From the NCBI GenBank assembly GCA_037501455.1, contig CM074863.1:58199501-58263500 (forward strand): a stretch of 64,000 nucleotides of DNA. Direction: 5' to 3'. This document shows positions 34,601 through 47,394 of this stretch, in pieces. Position 1 is the stretch's first letter. The number at the start of each line of letters is the position of its first letter. The notes under the pieces are model-generated. The model had not been told where the DNA came from and made no database searches. It saw nothing but the letters and a program-made list of their open reading frames with translations. The translations under genes were made by a program, and so were the position numbers. Origin of the DNA: Lantana camara (lineage: Eukaryota; Streptophyta; Magnoliopsida; Lamiales; Verbenaceae).

Positions 34601-34926
34601 CCGGCTTGGTTCCACGATTCAAATTTAATTCGTTAACATGTCAAATGAATTCGAAAACATAAACCGAGAATATAAGCATGTGCATAACACACATATTTAC
34701 GCCATATTACAATTGCACGCTATTTCGAGATCATTTCATATAAGAACGATGCACATTTTCAACGAATTACATGAATTAATCAAATAAATGCAATTAAATA
34801 CGAACATATATATCAAAGTCAACCATTAAATTTGAATAAATTAATTAATATGATTAAACATGATTAATTAATATAATACTTAATTAACATTAATCATTAA
34901 ATTAATCAACAATTAACGAATTAGAA

Positions 34927-34965
<39 letters not shown>

Positions 34966-35132
34966 AAATACAAATTATTTTAAAATAATATTGAATTAAA
35001 ATAAATTATAATAAAATAAAATAATAACAATTTACAATAAAATTTAATATAAAACACGTAAAGACAATTATTTTGCGCAATTTTGTAAACACATACGTCA
35101 TACCTTTACGTCTGAAAAGTCGGGGCGTCACA
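31612..35132 (-). repeat. 3' LTR of element H
   Basis: About 3521 bp, minus strand TGTGACGCCCCG...GGTGTTACA. It has paired CTAGGCGG boxes near 31725 and 31990, four GC palindromes (33557-33711), AT-rich microsatellites near 33225-33300 and 34935-34961, and the conserved U3 block near 34480-34605. Splice-like signals on the minus strand are donor AAG|GTAAGC at 34172, acceptor TTGCACAG at 32826, donor AAG|GTGGG at 32760 and acceptor GGTGCAG at 32011. The left flank GCTTA (31607-31611) should be one target-site copy. Confidence 0.9.
33557..33711. repeat. Four GC palindromes in LTR H
   Basis: 33557-33574 is a perfect 18-mer GGGTCGCGGCCGCGACCC. 33591-33606 is a perfect 16-mer GGTAGCGGCCGCTACC. 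33663-33676 and 33696-33711 (GGTCGCGGGCGCGACC) have one central mismatch. The first two differ at two pairs of positions that change together on both arms. Confidence 0.96.
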
Positions 35133-35146
35133 ACCTCTCCCCCTTA
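35133..35146 (-). promoter_or_regulatory. Polypurine tract of element H
   Basis: The minus strand reads AAGGGGGAGAGGTTG, running straight into the LTR start TGTGACGCCCC. Confidence 0.87.
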
Positions 35147-35165
35147 AAAGAATCCGTCCTCGGAT

Positions 35166-37657
35166 TCACTGATCGCCCGGAAATAATTCGGGATGAAACT
35201 TCCTCGTTTTATCCTCCGTCTCCCACGTAGCCTCTTCTGTCTTATCACTTCTCCATAACAGTTTAACTAGTGGGATTTGTCGGTTTCTTAATTCTTGAAA
35301 TTTCCGATCCAAAATCTTAACCGGTTTCTGAACGAAGGTGAGATTAGGCTCAATTTCTACCTCTTCCTCGGGTAGGATTTCGGACTCATCCGGATAATAC
35401 TTGCGAAGCTGGGAGACATGAAATACGTTGTGGATTCCCGTCAAACTCGGAGGTAGGTTCAAGCGATAAGCAGTATCTCCAACTTTCTCCAGAATCTCAT
35501 ACGGACCCAGATAACGAGGATTCAACTTACCTCCTTTTCCAATCCTCGAAAATCCTTTTCGCGGCGAAGCTTTCAAGAATACCCTATCACCAACTTCGAA
35601 CTGAAGATCCTTTCTCCGTCGGTCCGCATAGCTTTTCTGTCTATCTTGAGCCGCTTTCATTCTTTGTTGAATGATTTGAACCTTATCAATTGCAGCTTGT
35701 ATGGCTTTAGAAGGCTTCTCCTTCAGTTCTCCTCATTTCACTCCCTCTTGTTTCGTCCAATTCCATTCTTCAAGGTCGAAAAATAAGGGGGATCTACATT
35801 TCCGTCCGTAAAGGGCTTCATAAGGTGTCATTCCTATCGAAGCCTGAAAACTGTTATTATAGGCGAACTCAATCAGGGATAACTGCTCATTCCACGAACT
35901 CGAGAAATCCAATGCACAAGCCCTCAACATATCCTCCAAATATTTGATTAATCTTTCCGATTGGCCATCTGTCTGAGGATGGAAAGCTGTGCTGAATTGG
36001 AGCCTTGTTCCCAGATTTCTTTGCAGTTCTTGCCAAAACCTAGAAGTGAACCTCGGATCCCGATCTGATACAATACTGGTAGGCACACCATGAAGTTGAA
36101 CAATTTCATCAACATACTTCTTAGCTAACTTAGGTACCTTATCGACATCCGAACCGCCAGAAAATGTGCCGATTTTGTTAGTCTATCCACGATCACCCAG
36201 ATCCCATCAAGACCACCCTTCACTCTAGGAAGACCCGAAACGAAATCCATCGCCACCTGTTGCCATTTCCATTCTGGGATAGGTAGCGGTTGAAGTAGCC
36301 CCGATGGCTTCTGATGCTCGGCTTTCACGGTTTGACAAGTCAGACAATGTCTCACGAATTTAATTACATCCCTTTTAAGTCTATTCCACCAATAGAACTG
36401 TTTCAAATCCTTGTACATCTTATTACCTCCGGGATGTATCGAATACCTTGATCTGTGAGCTCCTTCCAAAATAATCCTCTTCAGTTCATCCGGAACCACA
36501 ATCCTGTTCTTAAACCTTAAGAGTCCTGTGTCATCGAACCCAAATGGACATTCGGGATCATCTCTAGCTTTCTGGGCTAATTTCTGCACTTCGGGATCTC
36601 TTCTCTGAGTTTCAAATAATCTTGGTTGAAGATCCGGTTGTACTGTAATATTCCGAATACTTGCTCTTAACTTGAAAGACTCGGATTCATATCCCACTTC
36701 CACTTTCACACTAGACACACTAGCCTTCCTGCTAAGTGCGTCCGTGACCACATTAGCTTTTCTGGGATGGTATCGGATTGTACACTCGTAATCCGCTAAA
36801 GTCTCCATCCATCGCCTTTGTCTCTTATTTAACTCCTTCTGAGAAAACAAGTATTGAAGACTTTTGTGGTCAGAAAAGATCTCGAAAGAAATTCCATATT
36901 AGTAGTGTCTCCACTTCCCCAAAGCAAAGATCACTGCCGCTAGCTAGAGATCGTGAGTGGGATAATTCTATTCATGATCCTTCAGTTTCCTCGAGGCGTA
37001 GGCTATCACCCTACCCTTCTGCATCAAAACACATCCCAGTCCCTCTTTCGAGGCATCCGTATAAACCATGTATCCTTCAGTTCCTTCGGGGAGTGCTAAT
37101 ATTGGTGCAGTGGTCAACTTCTCCTTTAAAACTTGGAAACTTGCCTCACATGCCTCATCCCAAGCAAACTTGACTTCCTTCTTTGTCAAACGAGTCAAAG
37201 GAGCTGCAATCTTAGAGAAGTCCTTAACAAATCTCCGATAATACCCAGCCAAACCCAAGAAACTTCTGATCTCCGAAGCATTTTTCGGACTCTGCCACTG
37301 AATAACTGTCTCGATCTTTGAAGGATCTACCTCCAAACCCTTACTTGAGACAATATGACCTAGAAAAGCAACCCGGTCGATCCAAAACTCACACTTACTA
37401 AACTTCGCATACAACCGGTGCTCTCTCAATGTCTCCAATTCCAATTCGAGATGCTTAGCATGATCTTCCGGAGTCTTGGAATACACGAGATTGTCATCAA
37501 TGAAGATTACGACGAATTTATCCAAATACGGTCGAAAAATCCGATGCATCATATCCATAAATGCTGCAGGGGCATTTGTCAAACCAAAGGGCATCACTAC
37601 AAACTCATAATGCCCATACCAGGTATTAAATCCTGTCTTAGGTATATCCTCTTCCCG
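35166..37657 (-). pseudogene. Element H pol 3' part: RT (part), RNase H, integrase, chromodomain; several breaks
   Basis: It begins abruptly in RT at REEDIPKTG (37657), with [13 protein letters not shown] and an altered FIDDN after the catalytic FIDD. RNase H (TDASKEGLG) follows, then three in-frame stops between 36967 and 36890. Integrase follows ([14 protein letters not shown]), a one-base loss near 36140, then SDRDPRF and DGQSE, a TGA near 35733, the YLGPYEILEKVGDTAYRL module and a chromodomain-like tail ending at 35166. Gag, protease and the first part of RT are absent, replaced in frame by integrase of element G. It cannot make a working product. Confidence 0.88.
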
Positions 37658-40500
37658 TTTAATAGAAGCTTGATAATTATTGTTGTATGCAAACTCCACA
37701 AGAGGTAAACACTCTTTCCAACTTTCCTGGAAGTCCAAAGCGCAAGCTCTTAGCATATCTTCCAAGTACTTAATCATCCTTTCTGATTGTCCATCCGTCT
37801 GAGGATGCGCTGCAGTACTGAAGTTCAACTTCGTTCCCATCAAAGTCTGAATTTCTTTCCACAAATGCGACGTGAATTTCGGATCTCTATCCGAGACTAT
37901 ACTGTTCGGAACTCCATGTAATCTGACAATCTCTTATTGGTACAGCTTTGCCAACGTGCTGACCTTATCCGTCGTCTTAACTGGCAAAAAGTACGCTGAC
38001 TTTGTCAATCGATCAATGATCACCCAGATACTATCTTGTCCTCCTCTGACTTTGGGTAATCCAGTGAGAAAATCCATCGTGATTTGCTCCCACTTCCAAG
38101 TCGGAATGGCTAATGGTTGCAACTTCCCACTCGGCTTCTGGTGCTCAACTTTAACTTTCTGACAAGTTAAGCACTTCTTGACATAGTTAGCTATGTCTCT
38201 CTTCATTCTGTTCCACCAGAAATGCGTCTTAACATCTTGATACATCTTAGTGCCTCCGGGATGTATCGTGTACTTAGTCTTGTGCGCTTCGTCGAGAATC
38301 TCTTTCCTCAAAACAGTTGGTACGCATACTCGACCTTTGTACCTCAATATTCCATGTTCATCAACCTTGAACTTAGTCTCATCATCTCTCTCCTTAGATT
38401 CGAGACATTTCTTGATCCACTCGTCGTTCTTCTGTGCTTCCAGCACTTGCTCTTTCAACGGTGATATCATCACAACGTTCGCGACTCGAGCTTTAGTTAT
38501 CACCTCCATTCTTTCTCTTTGATCAACCTCGGGGTTGGTAAAAATCTGTGCCAAATGAACTTTCCTGCTTAGGGCATTGGCTACCACATTCGCCTTTCCT
38601 GGATGGTACTGAATAATGCAATCGTAGTCCTCCAGAAATTCCATCCATCTCCTCTGTCGTATATTCAACTCCTTCTGAGTGAATACATACCGCAGGCTCT
38701 TATGATCAGTAAAGATCTCAAACGTAACTCCATACAGGTAATGTCTTCACTTTCCAAGAGCAAAAATTATCGCGGCTAACTCCAAATCATGTGTCGGGTA
38801 GTTGACTTCATGCGTTTTGAGTTTCCTTGATGCATACGCAATCACCTTTCCATTCTGTATCAAAACTCCTCCTAGTCCTTCTTTCGAAGCATCGGTGTAG
38901 ACTATATAACCTTCTTTTCCTTCTGGTACTGCTAACACGGGCGCAGTTGTTAGCATCTCCTTCAATCTTTGAAAACTTTGCTCACACTTCTCAGTCCATT
39001 CAAACTTCCCTTCTTTCTTTGTTAACTTAGTGAGAGGTGTAGCTATCTTCGAGAAATCTTTGACAAACCTCCGGTAGCAGCCAGCTAATCCCAGAAAACT
39101 TCTCACTTCTAAAGGATTCTTCGGTGACTTCCAATCCATAATCGTTTCGATCTTCGAGGGATCTACTTCGATTCCAGATCCTGATATGATGTGTCCGAGA
39201 AATGTAACTCTCTCAAGCCAGAACTTACATTTACTGAACTTTGCATATAGCTTGTGATCCAGCAAAGTACGTAACACGATTTGAAGATGTTCAGCATGTT
39301 CCTCCGGTGTCTTCGAAAATACCAAAATATCGTCGATGAAGATTACTACAAACTTGTCGAGAAACGGCTTGAATATACGGTGCATCATATCCATGAATGC
39401 AGCTGGTGCGTTCGTCAAACCAAACGGTATTACTACAAACTCATAATGTCCGTATCGGCTACTGAAAGCAGTCTTCGGAATATCTGCTTCCCTAATCTTC
39501 AATTGATAATATCCTTGTCTTAGATCTAACTTAGAGTAGACCTTCGATCCTTGAAGTATACCGAACAACTCTTCGATATGAGGAGAGGATACTTATTCTT
39601 GATTGTCATCCTGTTCAGCTCCCGATAGTCAATGCATAAACGCAATGATCCATCCTTCTTCTTAACGAAAAGCACAGGCGCTCCCCACGGAGACGTGCTC
39701 GGTCGAACATATCCAGACTCAATCAGTTCATCCAATTGCTTCCTCAGTTCTTCCAATTCAGCTGGTGCCATTCTATAAGGTGTCTTTGAGTACGGCTCAG
39801 CTCCTGATATCGTCTCGATCGTAAACTCCAACTCTCGGTCAGGAGGTAACGAATCCAAATGCTCAGGAAACACATCTAAGAACTCGTTCACCACTTCCAC
39901 TTCTTCGATCTTAAGTTGATCTTTCGGTCTATTCAAAAGATACGCAACAAATCCGCTAGCTCCTTTCTGAATCAACTTCTTAGCTTCCATCGAAGAAATC
40001 ACTGATAACTTCTCAACTTTCCCTTCTGATGTCCCACTTTCATCTTCTTCCAAGATAATCTCTTTCTTGTAACAATCCAACTTAGCTCGGTACTTAGACA
40101 ACCAATCCATACCAAGTATAACGTCGTATCTTGTCATCGGCAACTCAATAAGATCCGTCGGGTAACAATGGGTACCAATACATATAGGGCAGCGTTTATA
40201 TACTTGATCCGTAATAAGGCAAGTTCCCAAAGGAGAACTCATTTCAAATTTATATGGCAGGTATTCAAGTGGAAACTGTAAATGCGCACATAATTTAGAT
40301 GCAACAAATGAATGCGTAGCACCAGGGTCATACAAGACCTTAACTGGCGTATTAAGAATGTGCACAATACCTTCCACAACAGATGAAGAATCAACCTCCT
40401 CCTTACCATCCAAAGCATAAGCTCTGCCTTTGACAACCGGTTTGTTCGTCGTACCCACCACCCCTTTTTCCTTTATCTTGGACACCAAATCTCCTGATCT
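37658..40500 (-). pseudogene. Element G pol: protease, RT, RNase H and part of integrase, with frameshifts and stops
   Basis: This follows G's gag in a shifted frame (shift near 40495). Protease has [12 protein letters not shown] has CIDYREL, then a one-base loss near 39590, then LDLRQGYYQ and FIDD. RNase H has [10 protein letters not shown] and ends in a stop at 38747 where a TGG codon is expected (W to stop). Integrase follows with HHCC, then a TAA near 37934 where CAA is expected, then the HPQTDGQSE catalytic Glu. The frame then passes at 37658/37657 straight into RT of element H, losing the integrase C-terminus and chromodomain. The sequence is clearly older than A, B and M. Confidence 0.88.
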
Positions 40501-41548
40501 TGTGCGGGCAACTATCCATCTGGTGCTCAGGGGAACCACACGCGAAACACTGTCCAGCTTTCTTGCGACAGTTCTCCTCAGTGTGTCCCGTTCGGCGACA
40601 ATATCGACAAACAATTTCCTCTGGACCTGGCTGAGGTGCTCTCTGCTGTTGTGGCGCCCTCTGGTACTGCTGTGGTGCTTTCTGCTTCTGTGCTTGCTGT
40701 TTCGGTGGAGCGTTCTGCTGCTGACGCTGTGGTGTTACCATTGGCCTCTTTCCAGTTCCTTGGGGAAAAGATCCGGAAGGTCGCTTATTACCTTGATAAG
40801 GCTTAGGGTTAGAAGGTCCTTGACATGCAGTAGTTATCTTGATCTCCTTGTGTGCAGCCTCAACCCTTAGCGCTCTATCAACAGCCCGGTTGTAGGTCTC
40901 AATGTCCAAAGAAGCAAGTGCCAACCGAAGTTCGGGCTTCAGTCCATCAATAAACCTCTTTGTCTTGCGACGCTCATCATTCAGAATATGAGGCGCATAC
41001 TTGATCAGCCTCACAAACCTAGCCTCATACTCCATCACGTTCATAGTTCCCTGAACCAAACTCATAAACTCAGCCTCTCGTGCATCACGAGTCACTTGAG
41101 GCGTATGCTTCTGCTGAAACTCTCTGATAAACTCATCCCAACTTCCCTCAACGTTATTCTCAATCCACATATGCTGAACGTGCTTCCACCAATTGTATGC
41201 AGCTCCTTCCATAAGAAAAGTAGCATACTGAACTCGTTCACGATCCTCTGGGTAGATGTCCATAGCCTCGAAAATCTTCTCAAGACTAGTAATCCAATTC
41301 TCAGCCTTTAGGTCGTTCGGTTCTCCATAGAACTTAGGTGGATTCATCCTCAGAAATTTTTCCAGTGACCTTTCATTATAAGGATTATCTCTCGGTGCAC
41401 AAGCCCTCATAAATTGTCGTAGCACATCCCTTAACTCTGGAGTTCCCTCCCGTTCGGGGGGTGGCGTGACATCTCATTGGGGTGGCGTGACATCTCTTTG
41501 GGGTGGCAGTGGTGGTACACGATCCCGGGGTGCTCTTCTTGGTGGCAT
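40403..41548 (-). pseudogene. Element G gag with premature stop
   Basis: The likely start ATG is at 41548 (MPPRRAPRDR). An in-frame TGA at 41474-41476 lies in a 21-bp tandem duplication. Beyond it the frame is open from 41473: gag domain with PPKFYGEPN, YNWWKHVQ and FIREFQQKH signatures, a long Gln/Pro-rich linker, and two zinc knuckles ([28 protein letters not shown]). It differs clearly from gag of A, B and M, so G belongs to another family. The last residues before 40403 are out of frame relative to protease. Confidence 0.85.
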
Positions 41549-42370
41549 GTTGTTACTGAATTCATAAGCATTCAGATACATATATTCGGTGCATGATATA
41601 TAATGATTCATAGAATCCGTAACCACGTATTCACATTCCCACGTAGTCACATATAAGTATGAGAACAACACATTCCCATAACAACATATCAGCAAAGATT
41701 CAAGATCTCCACACATATCATGTAATCAGAAACAACTGTCAGACAACGTATAAACGGGAACAGAAGCTCGGGTAACATATCAACATATCAGAAACATGTA
41801 TAACATATCCCAAAACATGATCAACATGTAAACGGGAACAGAACGTGTACTGTCGTATCAACCAGAACTGTAACATGAATAGCATGATCAGAAGCATGAT
41901 CAATCCAACAACAAGAATATCAGCATACTAACAATAAAGGAAATGACATGATCCTATCAACGGTCCTAATGGTATCTTGAAGCAACTCTAAGACTCATGC
42001 AATGACAGTTATGGAAAGCAGTAAACAAATATCCAACATAAAGCCTGAAAGTGTTATTACTGTGCAAGGTTTGGTAAAATTTTACTACAGGCCACATGTT
42101 AACAGCATTAATTCAAAACGGGGAGGACCCGATACTATCTAGTTGACTCCCTTACAGGCCTTACCAATACGTCCAACCCTGCTGAAAATAACCTAGTAGG
42201 TACCAAGTCGTCTGAATCGTCATCCGTGGTGCCAAAAGTCGGGGATCATCTACCATAGCTATACATCCCCTCATCCAAAAGTCAGTCCTGAACTGTCCCG
42301 GCTATACGTCCGCCATCCATAGATAGATATATATGCTTCAGTACTATATACAGAAAACTCCCATCAGCGA
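41549..42370 (-). other. Non-coding spacer between gag and ORF0 of element G
   Basis: About 0.8 kb of AT-rich sequence with repeated AACATGTAAACGGGAACAGAA and CAACATATCAG motifs. I see no coding region and no clear RNA gene. Confidence 0.55.
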
Positions 42371-43051
42371 TCAACCCTGATAACTGTGGTCCAAAGAACC
42401 CCTGGTGGTGTCATCAGAAACAGCAACGATCTCACCCTGTCCGTGTCCTGCTCGCTCGTCTCCGCCATCATCATCATCATCAGATCCTCCATCGCCTCCA
42501 TCTGACTGATCGTGCATAGGCTCGGGCTCCTGAGAGGCCTGACTGACATCCTGACCCTCGACCTCCTCAACTACCTGCTCATCGGATAAGTGATAGGTAT
42601 CATACAGGAAAGCTCTCACACGTGCACGGTAGTGCTGGTGACGCTCCATAGAGGTGTCGCGATCGATAGTCATCTGCATAAGATCTGCCTCCAGCTCAGC
42701 AATACGAGCAGCCCTCTGATCAGCAATATGAGTCATCTCTGCAGCATGCTCACGAGTGATGTCCCTATCAATCTGGTACTGTAGTGACTGATCCTGATGG
42801 CCCATAGACTCCAACCTGACCTCACGGGTCCTCTGATACTCCTGAAAGTAACCATCTCTCTCAGACTCGAGATAGTGCACAACTCTGTTAGGATAGGAAT
42901 ACCCAGGCCTGCCACTGTTCCTAGACCTACGCTAGGTGTAGAAACGAGTGCGTCCACGGCGAGAAACTGCCACAGTACGCAGGGCCTCAAACTGCTCAAA
43001 GAAAGCCTCATCCATCTGCTGATTAGGATCCTGGTGCGGCTGAACTGCCAT
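42371..43051 (-). pseudogene. ORF0: extra reading frame between PBS and gag of element G (coiled coil, acidic tail)
   Basis: This is a 226-codon frame on the element's coding strand, starting MAVQPHQDPNQQMDEAFFEQ and interrupted once by TAG at codon 40 (42932-42934). The body is rich in Glu, Arg, Gln and His with the heptad-like spacing of a coiled coil (AEMTHIADQRAARIAELEADL). The C-terminus is a run of Asp and Gly with Glu (DGGDGGSDDDDDGGDERAGH), highly acidic. I recognise no domain and no protease, nuclease or zinc motif. It is separate from gag (start 41548). Possible roles (a silencing or transport accessory, or structural) are guesses. It could also be a host fragment captured by the element. 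Confidence 0.6.
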
Positions 43052-43218
43052 AGCTATACAGAAGATACCACAGATATGAAATCCAAATAACAGAACCATG
43101 CAATCCCCAAATATCCTGTCTCGATGCAATATGAGAATGATCCTGGATGCAATGCATGAACAACCCATGATGCAACATGAGAGCAATCTAGGTTAAGTCT
43201 CTTCTTACTTAACCCGAT

Positions 43219-43230
43219 GCTCTGATACCA
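43219..43230 (-). promoter_or_regulatory. Primer-binding site of element G
   Basis: The minus strand reads TGGTATCAGAGC, 8 nt from the LTR end (43239), followed by a TTAAGTAAGAAGAGACTTAA inverted repeat that is also in F's leader. Confidence 0.9.
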
Positions 43231-44120
43231 CCTCAGGCTGTAACGCCCCCACCCGTACTGGAACAAGAGGAGAGCGGCATCTCAACCCCCGCACTGAAGC
43301 ACCTCTCAAGTAATGGTGTGAGCCATCACTCAAGAAATACTCCAGCGAATGGCTATCTATCTCAGAACTATACATGTACAACGATGTGGCTATGCAGCGG
43401 AAAATCAGAGTATTTTAAAACTTTTCAAAAGCATGTGCGTGATGGCATGTAACAAGCAAGAACATATCGATCGTGTAAGAGAGACTCGGCATATCAGAAC
43501 ATGTAACATATTCGCATATAAATACCGATATAGCAGAGTTCAAAATATCGGTAACAGAGTAGCAGAAAGACTATAACAAAGATACTCAAGTATTCAGAAA
43601 CATGAAGTGATGCAGCCATAAAACATATACAGGACACAAAAGAACATATGCAGGACACAAAAGAAAGTAATACTAAGTCCTGACTGAAACAAAAATGACA
43701 ATCTAGAGCTTCAAGATAACTCTAGACTGCGGCTGCAAGACCTGAAACCACGAGGCAAGAAAACGGGAGAGGTATTAGTCAAAAGGACTGAGTGAGGGAA
43801 TTCTTAAAAGAAAGTACTGAGTGATAAAGAATTTGAAGTAAAGTTCAGAACTGTTAAATGCAAGGCTTTAAAGCAGAACTTGAAACAAGTTCGGTTGATA
43901 AAACTCTTTGAATGTGATGCTGTAAAAGAATGCACGTTTTAAAACATTTTCATGAATGCTAGCACACGCGCACAGATATGGTGTTGATGGTTCATAGTTC
44001 TTTCATAAAACGGGATAAGGGTAAAGTGAACTTTTCCAGGTATGAACCATCCTTTATGAAACAGAATTTTGCCCGCAAGCTAGGCTCCTCCATCCTTACT
44101 CCAGAAAAACATGACTTGGT

Positions 44121-44270
44121 AGAGCATCGGACCAGGATCAACAATAATTCCACGTATAGTAGAGTATCGGACCAAGATCAACAATAACCCCACATATAGT
44201 AGAGCATCGGACCAAGGTCAACAACAACTCCGCACACAGTAGACTATCGGACCAAGGTCAACAACAACTC
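44121..44270. repeat. About 44-bp tandem repeat in LTR G
   Basis: This is the same minisatellite as 29393-29547 in LTR F, with small differences between units. Confidence 0.85.
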
Positions 44271-44604
44271 TTACCAACGTATACAAACATGCACCATCCA
44301 CCACCGGTTGTCACTTCGGGTAGCTAGCCCTAGGCGACCTGTAAACATGTAATGGGAACAGATTTGCTGTCCGTTCCCAGACAGATTGTCCTGACTTAAC
44401 AAACCTCCTGTTAAAAGTCGGTGTCAATTGTCTAAGTGTGGCGGCCGGTATTAGTGATGTCGTTGGCGCACACCTCCCGAACATCACCTCCACACATAAC
44501 CGCCGGGCCCAAACTGTAAACTGTATGCTTGCATTTAAGAGTAGCAGTGACCAGAGTACCACTCCAGTACGCTAACTATAACATGTGAAACTGTAACTGT
44601 AACA

Positions 44605-44675
44605 TATGATGTTGTCTGTAAAACATATGATTCTGTCTGTAAAACATATGATTCTGTCTGTAAAACATATGAAAC
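44605..44675. repeat. 22-bp tandem repeats in LTR G
   Basis: At least three units of TCTGTCTGTAAAACATATGA are present. LTR F has one unit fewer (29885-29935), indicating slippage or unequal exchange between otherwise similar LTRs. Confidence 0.88.
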
Positions 44676-47394
44676 TGTACTTTGAAAACATATGCAGATC
44701 ATGTAACTGTCTTTGAACAAGAATGCAAAACTTTGGAAAACATGTGCTGTAGATCAAGGTATACTATTAAAGTATGAATGATCCTTTCAAAAGAATGTCC
44801 CGATAAAAGGGATAGTTCAAAACGAGGTTTAGCTTTGAATTTCAAAACATATGATACGATAGTATAATCGTGGTTCCAGTTGGAAAACATTTATAACTTC
44901 ACCTCACCTATAGTAACAAAAGGTAGGTAAACAGATTATGCGGTGCCCTGGGGATCCCAATGCTCAACTTTAACTCCTGTAGGTGGTGTACTAGAGTGAG
45001 CTTAAGAACTAAGACCCACTACAAACCAAGATGCATATGAAATGAATGAAACAATGAACAAGTAACATATAAAGAACATGTAACACAAGAGAGTAATACC
45101 ATTTAAGGTATTCAAGAAAGGTAACACACAAAGGAATACGTTAAAGTGAGTTACTCACAACGTGATACTATGATCTTACTATAACCGAGTAAGCTTTAGT
45201 CAAATTATGAATCCTATCGTAAACCTTAGGTTAAGAAACAAGTCCACGAAAGAAAACTCATTTTGAAAACACATTTTAGACCCTGGATATGGAAACCCTA
45301 GGTGCAAATATCTATTAAGAAAGCACAAGTTTTATTTCACTTTTACTATTCAAAAGCACTATTCAAAAGTACTATTCAAGATTACTATTCCAGATTACTA
45401 TTCATGATTACTATTCACATGTCGGGTCAAAGGGTCGGGTCAAACCCTTACTATACACACACCCACACACACCATGCACGAACACAGACACACGCACGAC
45501 ATGCACACACACACACACCCTAATTAAATTATGATCTTGATTATAACCTATAGTTTCAAGTTTATGTTAATAATCAAGTGTGATCTAGGTTAAAGGTATA
45601 ACCTATGGTTAAGAGATCCAATTAAGGCATAAGATCAAGTTATGAAACACTATTCTATCTTAGGTTATAACATGTGACACTATTAAAGTGTATAACATAT
45701 GATCAAGGCACTAATCCATTAATCCATATCATACCATAAGCTCAATTTATAATTCAAGAATCATATAACAATGTGACAACATGTCACAACATATATCATA
45801 TCATATCATATACCTTTAGGCATGTAACATGTAACAATTTAATATATCAACATGTAACAAGTTGTGACATAATAAATTGTACTTCACTATTCCATTAACT
45901 AGTATGCATGAACATAATTCAAATTCCATAATCATGCATCAATTCTCATAATATAACAATCATAGCACATGATCATAGCATATACTAGGGCAATTCATAA
46001 CATATTCAAGCATATACTAAACAAATAAAACATATAAACAACTATTCAAACATATCATGAAAACTATATAATAAATGCATAAAATAAAATCCTATATGGC
46101 TTAGGGAAGACCCTAAGACCCAACCTAAACATAATATAAACATACCATAACATAAAAACATAAACTAACTAAACATAACATAAAAATAAAGCAACTAACC
46201 TAGCAAAGGGGAGGGGAGGCCGACGGCCAAGGGGGAAAGGAGGGAGAGAGGAGTGCTTGTCAACACAAGACTTTGAGCAAGGATTCTAATGGCATGAGAG
46301 GGTTATTTATAGTTGTGAAGAAGCCCCTCACCTTGCAAAGAAAGATGGCTTAAGGGTAGGGGAGCAAAACAAGAGTTCATCCACTTGCAACTTCTAGAAG
46401 CTTTAGGCATTATGAAGGTAAAAATGGGACTGTTGGGGGGTATTTCTATAATTTTGTGGCCAAGACTCGAGGATAAGTGGCTGGAAGTGTAACCGTTCCG
46501 TCCGGGCAAAAATTAGCTTTTAAATGCATATTCATTCGTCGAAATCGGATTTACCGTTTGAAAGATACATTAGTTTTAGTGAATAAAAGTTTTGAGCTCG
46601 AAAGTAAACACGAGTGAAAAACGACTTCCTGGAATGATTTTCAAGTCCGGATTGTTCCCAAAATTCAAGAAATAAATCGAGAAGTGTTTTGAGTCCAAAA
46701 TCGACTATAAAACGTTTTACCGTTAAAAAGTTGAAAACGTAGAGTGAATAGTGAATTCTTACGTACGAACGTACGCTTCAAAATTTCAAGCTAGGGTTTG
46801 AATCAAGAGTTCTAAAACATCTCAAAAATCTTGAATTAGCTCAAGTAGTGCAAATCCGAAGAGAAAACATTTTCCGAATGAAAACCGTTCGTAGAAGAAA
46901 TAGTGAACTAGGGTTTTCGAAAACATTTTCAGTAAAACAAAGTTCCAGAATAGATTTCCAAGCCAAGAATGATTTCAAAAGACTCGTCTCGACTCAAGGA
47001 TCGATTCGACTGTAAACTTGGGTAGGAAAGGTATCAGAGTCAAAAGCTCATTTTTGGATGAATAGTAACTTTGATCGGTAAGTTCCAAAAATACCCTTAT
47101 GGTTCAAGAAAGACTCTCTGAGCTCGGGAAACAAGTTCAAACGATAGAGAAACATGTGTGATGAACCTCTAGGGTTCGAGTAGCAATATGAACAAGGTAG
47201 GCTCGGGATATGAATAGTAAACTGTATCAAAGGTCAAGAATTCCCCCTTAAAACATGTCAGATCATATACGAGCACAAAGTTCATGTAAGAATGCAATGC
47301 ATGATGATTAAAAAACTTGGATCACGGTCTATAAATGCTTTACCAATGCCCTTAACTTACTGTTTTCATCCAGGCCCTGTTTTGGGCTGTTACA

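Larger units (their letters stand above)
43239..47394 (-). repeat. 5' LTR of element G
   Basis: About 4156 bp, minus strand TGTAACAGCCC...GGGGGCGTTACA. It shares its first 3.1 kb (from 43239) with LTR F. It contains a 44-bp minisatellite (44121-44270), 22-bp repeats of CTGTCTGTAAAACATATGAT (44605-44675; one more unit than in F), TACTATTC repeats and a CA microsatellite (45342-45520). I found no GC palindrome cluster. At 47394/47395 it abuts pol of element K, into which G inserted; TTTCA (47395-47399) should be a target-site copy. Confidence 0.9.

Noticed and set aside
34935..34961. (AT)n run as a regulatory or satellite element
   Set aside because: It is an ordinary microsatellite inside LTR H.
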